29,587 nucleotides of DNA from Tannerellaceae bacterium (lineage in GTDB: Bacteria > Bacteroidota > Bacteroidia > Bacteroidales > Tannerellaceae), in NCBI GenBank assembly GCA_031279915.1, contig JAITHO010000190.1, positions 1 through 29,587 on the forward strand, in the 5' to 3' direction. This document shows positions 14,611-20,944 of the stretch, in pieces. The notes below the pieces were generated by a model, which saw nothing but the letters and a program-made list of their open reading frames with translations, made no database searches and was not told the origin of the DNA. A program made the translations under genes and the position numbers. Position 1 is the first letter of the stretch, and the number at the start of each line of letters is the position of its first letter.

Positions 14611-15654
14611 TTACTTGGAGACTGTGTTGGCAAACACTATCCACGGACGGTAGCCCTCGTAGGGTTCGTCGTACGTAATCGTTATCACATCGCCCGCCTT
14701 GAAGGCGTCAGCTGTAGCAGGCTGGCCTTTCTCCGTGAAAACCGTATAAGCATCGAACAGCACATTCCTTATTTCCGAAGGAGCGGGAGCCGTTACGAAC
14801 ATCAGGCTGTCTGTCATCCCCGTAAGGGTACAAACCAGGCTCGACTGAGGGAACTTCGTAAGCTCATCCACGTCGTACAGGTGCGGCTCCGTGTACGTTC
14901 CCTGCGGAACGAGCTCGGCCCATACGATATTGGTATCGGGATGAAGCATGCCATCTTCGCCAAGGAGCGACTGGAAGCCAAGGCGGGTGCGACCAACCTC
15001 GGCATTGAGGTAAAAGTAGTAAAGCGGCGGAGTGAAATCCTTGATCACCTCATGCTCCGTCAGCTTCTTGTGCGAACTGAAGATAGCAGTGTAGTTCGCA
15101 CCGTCGTTCAGCAGGCAGCTATACACACCCGCTGGGCCCCGGAAAGCAATCATCCCGTCGCTAACCACTATCTGCATGCCCGGAGGAGTATTGAGCGGCG
15201 GCTCAAGGTTTTCGGGCTTGTCGTGCAGCTCAACGTAAGCCGTGAAAGCCGAAACCGTAACGAGCAGATCCCCCTGGCCGCAAATTTGGCGCAAGAACGG
15301 GAAGCGATCGCCGCTAACCGTATAAAACAGAGCCCCTGATATCTGTATCGCATCATAAGGATAGCTCACGTAAGGCCGGTAGCCGTCGGCACGCAGCAAA
15401 GGCGCCCGGTTTGGGGCCTGCGTCGCGCCGAGATCCGTTCGCGTATCGAAGCTCCTTGTTGCAGCTATTGCCAGCAGCCTTCCGGCATCGTCGCGCTGCA
15501 TTGTTCCGACAGCAACTTCGAGCTCCGGGTAATCAATCGTAGGCTCATGCTCATCATCCGGGTATCCCTCCGTTTTCAGGCAGGAAACAGTCATTAACGG
15601 CAGCGCCGCAGCAAGCATAAACGCCCACATTCCGTTCAAAATTCTTTTAGTCAT
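14611..15654 (-). CDS. Lipoprotein of unknown function, 347 residues
   Basis: The N-terminus MTKRILNGMWAFMLAAALPL leads to the lipobox MTVSC; Cys25 should be lipidated after signal peptidase II cleavage. The mature start KTEGYPDDEHE is acidic, which in Bacteroidota can direct lipoproteins to the outer-membrane surface. The body has alternating hydrophobic stretches typical of beta-sandwich proteins (DAIQISGALFYTVSGDRF, LLVTVSAFTAYVEL, DVITITYDEPYEGYRPWIVF). I recognise no domain. It follows the smaller lipoprotein gene after 30 bases and is probably in the same operon. No SusC/SusD or fimbrial partner is adjacent. Confidence 0.8.
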   Translation of the reverse strand: MTKRILNGMWAFMLAAALPLMTVSCLKTEGYPDDEHEPTIDYPELEVAVGTMQRDDAGRLLAIAATRSFDTRTDLGATQAPNRAPLLRADGYRPYVSYPYDAIQISGALFYTVSGDRFPFLRQICGQGDLLVTVSAFTAYVELHDKPENLEPPLNTPPGMQIVVSDGMIAFRGPAGVYSCLLNDGANYTAIFSSHKKLTEHEVIKDFTPPLYYFYLNAEVGRTRLGFQSLLGEDGMLHPDTNIVWAELVPQGTYTEPHLYDVDELTKFPQSSLVCTLTGMTDSLMFVTAPAPSEIRNVLFDAYTVFTEKGQPATADAFKAGDVITITYDEPYEGYRPWIVFANTVSK

Positions 15655-15684
15655 CGTTTTTTTGTTTTATAGATTAAACATATA

Positions 15685-16215
15685 TTAATTGCTTCTGTAT
15701 AAATTCTCCTTCTTTAGTTGCTCCATCAGCCTGGCCCATTCATGTTCAATGGCCTTGCTGTTCTGATCGCGCACCCATTGCTGCTGAGCGGGGTCGGGAA
15801 GGAGCGCCACCTCCGGAAATCCGTCTAAAATGAAGTATTTGTTGTTGATGATATCATAGTGCAAAACCGGTTGATTGATGATTCGGTAGTTCCAAACTCC
15901 AATATATACCGGGGTAAATAAGACGAACTCATCGGATATAAAAAACTGTATTCCGAAATCCCTAACCTCGTTGATTATCGACATGTTCGAATAATTTTGA
16001 CGGAAACGCAGCTCCCTTGTTGTCTCATTAAACCAAAGAATATCCTTGCCCGTAAAAACTACATGTTTGTCGTTATCATATTGCGGATCAAAATAGGCCG
16101 CCACCGCAACAATCGCGGTTTCGGCAGGCGCATTATAAGGCTCATCCGCTTCAGGACGGCAGCCTCCCAACAAAAGCAGGACGGCAAGCATCGAAAAACA
16201 AAATAATCTATTCAT
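15685..16215 (-). CDS. Small lipoprotein of unknown function, 176 residues
   Basis: The sequence MNRLFCFSMLAVLLLLGGC gives a signal peptide with lipobox LLGGC (Cys19), followed by an acidic linker RPEADEPYNAPAE. The remaining 140 residues are rich in aromatic and beta-forming residues (HVVFTGKDILWFNETTRELRF, FGIQFFISDEFVLFTPVYIGVWNY) and end in a charged helix (KAIEHEWARLMEQLKKEN). I recognise no domain. It is the first gene of the lipoprotein pair and is immediately preceded by the long palindrome array C. No clear TAnnTTTG box is visible upstream. Confidence 0.78.
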   Translation of the reverse strand: MNRLFCFSMLAVLLLLGGCRPEADEPYNAPAETAIVAVAAYFDPQYDNDKHVVFTGKDILWFNETTRELRFRQNYSNMSIINEVRDFGIQFFISDEFVLFTPVYIGVWNYRIINQPVLHYDIINNKYFILDGFPEVALLPDPAQQQWVRDQNSKAIEHEWARLMEQLKKENLYRSN

Positions 16216-16381
16216 ATTTCAAACAACTTTCTATTATTATACCGCTATAACGGCCAAACTCCCTATCGACTTTGCTCCCGTGCAATAAGGCTGATCCGAA
16301 CTTGGGACAGAGTTGGAACGATAGGCATCAAAACTGAGCCAAGTCCATTCAACCTTCATATACTTTTGGGGGAAAATACTC

Positions 16382-16905
16382 CAACTCCGTCCGGGGTTCA
16401 TGGCGTTTTTTTGCAGATTGTCCCAGCTCCGTCCGGAGTTTGCCTTGTTTTTTCGAAATTGCTCGAACGCCGTCCGGGGTTTGCCTGGTTTTTTCGAAAT
16501 TGCTTGAACTCCGTCCGGAGTTTGCCTTGTTTTTTCGAAATTGCTTGAACTCCGTCCGGAGTTTGCCTCGTTTTTCCGAAATTGCTCGAACTCCGTCCGG
16601 GGTTTGCCCCGTTTTTCCGAAATTGCTCGAACTCCGTCCGGGGTTTGCCTCGTTTTTCCGAAATTGCTCGAACTCCGTCCGGGGGTTGCCTGGTTTTTTT
16701 CGAAATTGCTCGAACTCCGTCCGGAGTTTGCCTGGTTTTTTTCGAAATTGCTTGAACTCCGTCCGGAGTTTGCCCTGTTTTTTCCGAAATGGCTCGAACT
16801 CCGTCCGGAGTTTGCCTGGTTTTCCGAAAAACGAGCCAAACTCCGGACGGAGTTGGCCTCAATCTCCCAAAATAGCCCCGACTCCGTCCGGAGTTTGCAC
16901 AAATT
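16382..16905. repeat. Tandem 41/42-bp palindromic repeat array (array C), thirteen copies
   Basis: Thirteen cores of the form AACTCCG-TC-CGGAGTT (7-bp arms, 2-base centre) are centred at 16390.5, 16432.5, 16473.5, 16514.5, 16555.5, 16596.5, 16637.5, 16678.5, 16720.5, 16762.5, 16804.5, 16846.5 and 16887.5. Spacing is 41 or 42 bp throughout; units with a longer T-run in the spacer are 42. The spacer is conserved too (TTGCCTGGTTTTTTCGAAAT, then TGCTCG). The twelfth core is reversed (centre GA). Several right arms carry GGGG for GGAG, which keeps T-G wobble pairing if the plus strand is transcribed. Stop-free frames run through it on both strands, but the 41-bp units shift frame, so I do not call a gene. 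Confidence 0.95.
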
Positions 16906-16941
16906 GCAGGTGCAGGTAATGAAGTTGCTGCGTACATGAGG

Positions 16942-19530
16942 TCAATTTTGTAATGGAAGTTGCTCCCGCTCCCGCTCAATTATCACCTGCTTTTGTTCGG
17001 GTTTTTTGGCGCCCCAATTTCCTAATCTCAAGTTTATTTTCAGGAGAAGTATATGGCTATATGCCTTCATATTTAAAAGAGTTTTCTCGCTATATATATG
17101 AGTATTTATTTCTTTAATTCTATTGTATCTGATTCCCGGTAAAAATGGAGGAGTATAGGATAAAGCAAGAGAAATACGGTCGTTCCACAGTTCTTTTTGC
17201 AGAGCAATATTCCAATGATCCGAACCTGAAGTCTGAAATCCCTGCCAAATAATATCTCTTCGCATATTCCTGTAATAAGCAAGTTGAGCGCCAAACGAAA
17301 TAGCAGCGTTATAGTAATTAATTTCGGAGAAAAACATGCATCCGTTTAGGGCATTATTGATTCCTTTGTGCATGGCCTCCTCGCGGTAAAACATCAGCGA
17401 ATTTTTGAATCGAAAATAATTCCCAAGCTCCCTATCGTAGGATATTTGAAGGTTATACGACCTGAAGTCAACGTTATCAAAAGTCCTGTAAAATTTGTAG
17501 GCTACAAGGTTATATATCTCGCTGATACCGTCTTTAGTATAGTTAAAATGTCCGGATAACTTTAAGCTGTTTGCAAAGTCAATTTCCAGTAATACGTTAT
17601 GCTTCACCGACGATTTAAGAGCCGGATTACCCGACTGCGACATAAAAGTATCCACCACAATACTCATGGGGCTAAGTTGATATAATGAAGGCTGCGATTG
17701 GCGTGCATGATAGCCGGCTGTGAGCTTAATTGCATTGCTTATTCTGTAATTAAAGTGAAGCAATGGCAACATAGCTGAGGAATATTGCGCCCTATCCCTG
17801 TCCTTACTTCGAGTTTGTTCCAATACAATTCCAGCCTTAAGTTCTATCTTATTAGACGGATAAAACGACAGATAAGCGAAACCTTTATTTCGCACTTCGG
17901 TATAATCCAGAAATCCTAGGCCACGGCTGTTTGTCGATGCATATTCACGGCGGATATTTGAATATCCAAGCTCCGCCGATATGGCATCCGACAGAATATA
18001 ACGAGCCTCAATATTTCCCACCGTATGGTTTTTATATTCGCTGTAATAATCGTCGTAACGGAGGCCTGATGTTTCCTCTCTATGATATTCGTTCTCTATC
18101 CAATTGTAGTAATAATTGTATGACAAATCAGCATAAAGATGCAGCCTGTTGATAAATTGCGCCTGATAATAAAGCGTAGTCGTGAAAGCTTTAGCCATAG
18201 TAAGATTTCGAGATACATTAGTCCGTCTATAATCGGAGAAAATTGTATCTGCATATCCCATACTGTATCTCGATTTAGAATCAATATTTCCCGAAAGATA
18301 ATTAGTTTGCAGCCCGATTAATTGCCGGCCAGGCAGTTTATAGTTAAGCCCTCCGTTGAGCGTATGATTGGAATTTTTATAGAGATTATTGGGAGCATTT
18401 TCCGGCAAAGAAATCAAGTTTAAATAATCGTAGCGAAGGAATTTGTCCGAATAAATTTCCCTGATGTCCGCATCGTGCGACCATGAAGCCGATAGGTTTA
18501 TTTTGCCCGCAGAGTAACTCAATCCTACTCCCGAATGATTCCCAGCTATTGCATTGTTATCGCCCGAAAAATTTAATGAAGTTGAATGGAATGCATTGAT
18601 GTCGTATCCGCTATAATCCTTCTTGAGAATGAAGTTAATGATGGCCGCATAATCGTCTGAAACAAAACGTCCGGACACAGCATGAATAAGCTCGATCGAA
18701 TGTATTCTGTGAGGAGATAAATGCTTAAAGTAGGAAGCTTGATGCTCTATTCCGTCGACTATCATCAGCACATTAGCATGATGATTAACCAGAACTGTTT
18801 CCAATGCTTCATCAAATAATACTCCCGGAATCCTGTCTAATAACTCCAGTGCATTAGTTGCTCCTGATCGCATTTGAGGTGTGACTAAATAGCTCGAGCG
18901 ATTGATTCCTTTTCGGATTATATTATCGGCTGTTATTACAGTTTCGTTTAGCTGAAATTCTCTTGGCTTAAGGAAGAATATCCCTAAGTCGCCTGCGCTA
19001 TAAATGTACTTGGATATACTCTCATATCCCAAGTAACTAATCCGAATCATGGAAGGTATTTCCCTGCTTTCTATCCTGAAACTTCCATCGCTTGAAGTTA
19101 CTCCTGCAACTATAATATTGCCGTCGTGACGAAGCAAACTTATGGTCGCATATTCCAAAGCTTCCGACGAAACTTTGTCGAGCGCTACGCCACGGAATAC
19201 AGAGTTATTCGCTTCGGCAAAAGGATAGACCGGGATTATATTCTTTCGCCCTACGGCATCCGGAACTATAACGTAAACGTTCTCGATTTTCTCCACATGA
19301 AATGGTTTATCTCTCAACAGCCATTCGATAGCATCTTCATGAGTTGCGAACGATTCTGCAACCGATACTTTATATCCCGACAGAGCCTTATCATCAAACG
19401 ATATTTCTACATTCAGCATGCTAAGAACCTTGCTAAGCGGAACATTGTTAACCTCAACTTTGACGCTTTGCGATCGGCCTGTGAAAACAATCGCAGCCAG
19501 CATAATCGTAAGGATAATCCGTTTGTTCAC
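16942..19530 (-). CDS. TonB-dependent outer-membrane receptor with STN domain
   Basis: This 862-residue protein starts at GTG 19530, directly after the TAG stop of fecR. The signal peptide (MNKRIILTIMLAAIVFTGRS) is followed by a secretin/TonB short N-terminal (STN) domain, residues about 22-90 (VEVNNVPLSKVLSMLNVEISFDDKAL). Next comes a carboxypeptidase-regulatory-like beta-sandwich near 112-195 (RGVALDKVSSEALEYATISLL), then a plug-like region (LELLDRIPGVLFDE, VLMIVDGIEHQ, RIHSIELIHAVSGRFVSDDYAAIINFILKK) and a long beta-barrel with many aromatic strands. The STN domain signals to the FecR protein encoded just upstream, so this receptor should both import a ligand and switch on its own sigma factor. 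No SusD partner is present, so a siderophore, metal complex or peptide is more likely than a large glycan, but that is inference. Confidence 0.92.
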   Translation of the reverse strand: MNKRIILTIMLAAIVFTGRSQSVKVEVNNVPLSKVLSMLNVEISFDDKALSGYKVSVAESFATHEDAIEWLLRDKPFHVEKIENVYVIVPDAVGRKNIIPVYPFAEANNSVFRGVALDKVSSEALEYATISLLRHDGNIIVAGVTSSDGSFRIESREIPSMIRISYLGYESISKYIYSAGDLGIFFLKPREFQLNETVITADNIIRKGINRSSYLVTPQMRSGATNALELLDRIPGVLFDEALETVLVNHHANVLMIVDGIEHQASYFKHLSPHRIHSIELIHAVSGRFVSDDYAAIINFILKKDYSGYDINAFHSTSLNFSGDNNAIAGNHSGVGLSYSAGKINLSASWSHDADIREIYSDKFLRYDYLNLISLPENAPNNLYKNSNHTLNGGLNYKLPGRQLIGLQTNYLSGNIDSKSRYSMGYADTIFSDYRRTNVSRNLTMAKAFTTTLYYQAQFINRLHLYADLSYNYYYNWIENEYHREETSGLRYDDYYSEYKNHTVGNIEARYILSDAISAELGYSNIRREYASTNSRGLGFLDYTEVRNKGFAYLSFYPSNKIELKAGIVLEQTRSKDRDRAQYSSAMLPLLHFNYRISNAIKLTAGYHARQSQPSLYQLSPMSIVVDTFMSQSGNPALKSSVKHNVLLEIDFANSLKLSGHFNYTKDGISEIYNLVAYKFYRTFDNVDFRSYNLQISYDRELGNYFRFKNSLMFYREEAMHKGINNALNGCMFFSEINYYNAAISFGAQLAYYRNMRRDIIWQGFQTSGSDHWNIALQKELWNDRISLALSYTPPFLPGIRYNRIKEINTHIYSEKTLLNMKAYSHILLLKINLRLGNWGAKKPEQKQVIIEREREQLPLQN

Positions 19531-20289
19531 CTATTCGATTTCGAATGTAATACCGAAAGGCTTTCCAACTATTTCAAGAACCGTTTCTGCTTGTTCCGTT
19601 TGCGAGAAGTTGCCCGTATAAAGATGATTTAATTCGGAGCTTGTAGCTACCTTAATATTATATTGCCGCTCGATTTCAGCTATTACTTCTGCAAGTGGAG
19701 TTTCAACGAAAACGAGTTTGCCATGCATCCATTCCGGAGCTTGTCCGGCAGCTATTTTCATGTCCGATCCGTCGCAAATTGCCTTCATTCCGGAGCGGAG
19801 GATGGCGGACCCTCGCTCGCTGATAACTTCTACGCTTCCGCTAACACAAGTCACTCTGTACTTTCCATTCCTGGAATAAACATTGAAGACCGTCCCCAGC
19901 GCTTTCACCTTATTCTTTCCGGAAATAACGCTGAAGGTACTGCCTTTCTTTACCTCGAAATATCCTTCGCCTTCGAGCCTTAACGTTCGACCTAAAAACC
20001 ATCCGAGCGGACGATAAGTTATCCTGCTTCCGGCATTCAAGGTTAGCTGCGAATTGTCGGGCAATGTGATAGCAGTATGTTCGCCGGCTGAGGATATTCT
20101 TGTTACGGAATAAAGGTTGGCAATAGCGATAGCCAATATAATAGCGGCGGCTATGTATTGCCATACTTTGATGCGATAGCGGCGGCTGTTCACTGGGGAA
20201 TTGGCGAAGGAATCGGCGAAGGCTTTGTTCCATATATCTTCCTTGCTTTGCGGCCATTTGGGCTTGATTTTTATGTCGCTTGCGTTCAT
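19531..20289 (-). CDS. FecR-family anti-sigma factor
   Basis: This 252-residue protein has a cytoplasmic N-terminal part (about 1-42) that should bind the sigma factor, one membrane helix near 44-62 (YIAAAIILAIAIANLY), and a periplasmic FecR domain at about 72-175 (HTAITLPDNSQLTLNAGSRI, LEGEGYFEVKKGSTFSVISGKNKVKALGTVFNVY). The C-terminal DUF4974-like segment (KLVFVETPLAEVIAEIERQYNIKV, then a GNFSQTEQAETVLEIV stretch) is typical of Bacteroidota FecR proteins and resembles an STN fold. It lies between the sigma factor (12 bases upstream) and the receptor (0 bases downstream), in the classic order. Confidence 0.95.
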   Translation of the reverse strand: MNASDIKIKPKWPQSKEDIWNKAFADSFANSPVNSRRYRIKVWQYIAAAIILAIAIANLYSVTRISSAGEHTAITLPDNSQLTLNAGSRITYRPLGWFLGRTLRLEGEGYFEVKKGSTFSVISGKNKVKALGTVFNVYSRNGKYRVTCVSGSVEVISERGSAILRSGMKAICDGSDMKIAAGQAPEWMHGKLVFVETPLAEVIAEIERQYNIKVATSSELNHLYTGNFSQTEQAETVLEIVGKPFGITFEIE

Positions 20290-20301
20290 CTTATTTTGAG
20301 T

Positions 20302-20790
20302 TTATAATAGTTTGCTTCTCATTAATCTTAGCGCGGCGCTAATATGTTTCTCTACGGTTTTCACGCTTATGCTTAAACATTCGGCTATCTCGCGGTACTT
20401 CATTTCGTCTTCGCGGTGCATGAGGAATACTGTGCGCTGCATCTCCGGCATCTGCTCGATTGCGGAGGAGTATGCGGCGGCGGTTTCGTTGTACATGGCT
20501 ATGTCTTCGGGAGAAGGCTCGGTATGGATTTCCGTTGACATGCTTTGCTGGAAGTTCATTTGGCTGCATATTTTCCTGTAATTGCTGACGTATGCATCGG
20601 AGGCTATCTTGTACAGCAATGCTTTGATGTTGTCGGGGTTTAGCGAGTTGCGTTTTTCCCATATCCGCAGGAAGACATCTTGGGCTACGTCTGAGGCTGT
20701 GATGGTATCGCCGCAGCGGTAGAAGATGTAGGTGCGGATTGCGTCGAAGTGTTCGCTGAATAGGCTCTTGAATTCTGTTTCGCTTAGCAT
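20302..20790 (-). CDS. ECF-type RNA polymerase sigma factor (FecI-like)
   Basis: I choose ATG 20790 (162 residues, MLSETEFKSLFSEHFDAIRT). The frame stays open to an ATG at 20862, but those 24 extra residues are unlike the family and would begin inside the hairpin at 20864. Sigma region 2 is FDAIRTYIFYRCGDTITASDVAQDVFLRIWEKR. Region 4 is EQMPEMQRTVFLMHREDEMKYREIAECLSISVKTVEKHISAALRLMR, with the helix-turn-helix in the last part. It should direct RNA polymerase to the receptor operon when released by the FecR protein. It is the first gene of the sigma - anti-sigma - receptor operon. Confidence 0.95.
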   Translation of the reverse strand: MLSETEFKSLFSEHFDAIRTYIFYRCGDTITASDVAQDVFLRIWEKRNSLNPDNIKALLYKIASDAYVSNYRKICSQMNFQQSMSTEIHTEPSPEDIAMYNETAAAYSSAIEQMPEMQRTVFLMHREDEMKYREIAECLSISVKTVEKHISAALRLMRSKLL

Positions 20791-20863
20791 TGATAGCTGG
20801 TTGATGTGTCTATGAGTTATACCGCATGAATGCTGAAATACCCTCATTTTAATTAAAAGCAAT

Positions 20864-20890
20864 GGAGGCTCCTATCAAGATAGAAGCCTC
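20864..20890 (-). terminator. Terminator hairpin after the Gly-rich receptor gene
   Basis: GGAGGCT (20864-20870) pairs with AGCCTCC (20884-20890), with an inner TATC-AA-GATA stem. On the minus strand it is followed by ATTGCTTTTAATT. It separates the receptor at 20945-23845 from the sigma factor operon. Confidence 0.8.
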
Positions 20891-20944
20891 CTACTACTAT
20901 TGCAACTAATACGTACTATTAAAACTCTGTTGAGATCTTTATTA

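Noticed and set aside
16237..16979. Long open frames on both strands through array C, including a 221-residue and a 193-residue minus-strand frame and plus-strand frames of 159 and 132 residues, with repeated SGRSSSNFEKNQ-like or TPDGVRAISEK-like peptides
   Set aside because: The repeat is 41 or 42 bp and lacks stops in all frames by composition. Every 41-bp unit shifts frame, so the peptide changes from unit to unit. No start signal or family similarity is seen. The frames are by-products of the repeat.
20791..20862. 24-residue N-terminal extension of the sigma factor
   Set aside because: Not family-like, and it begins directly next to the terminator hairpin of the preceding gene.
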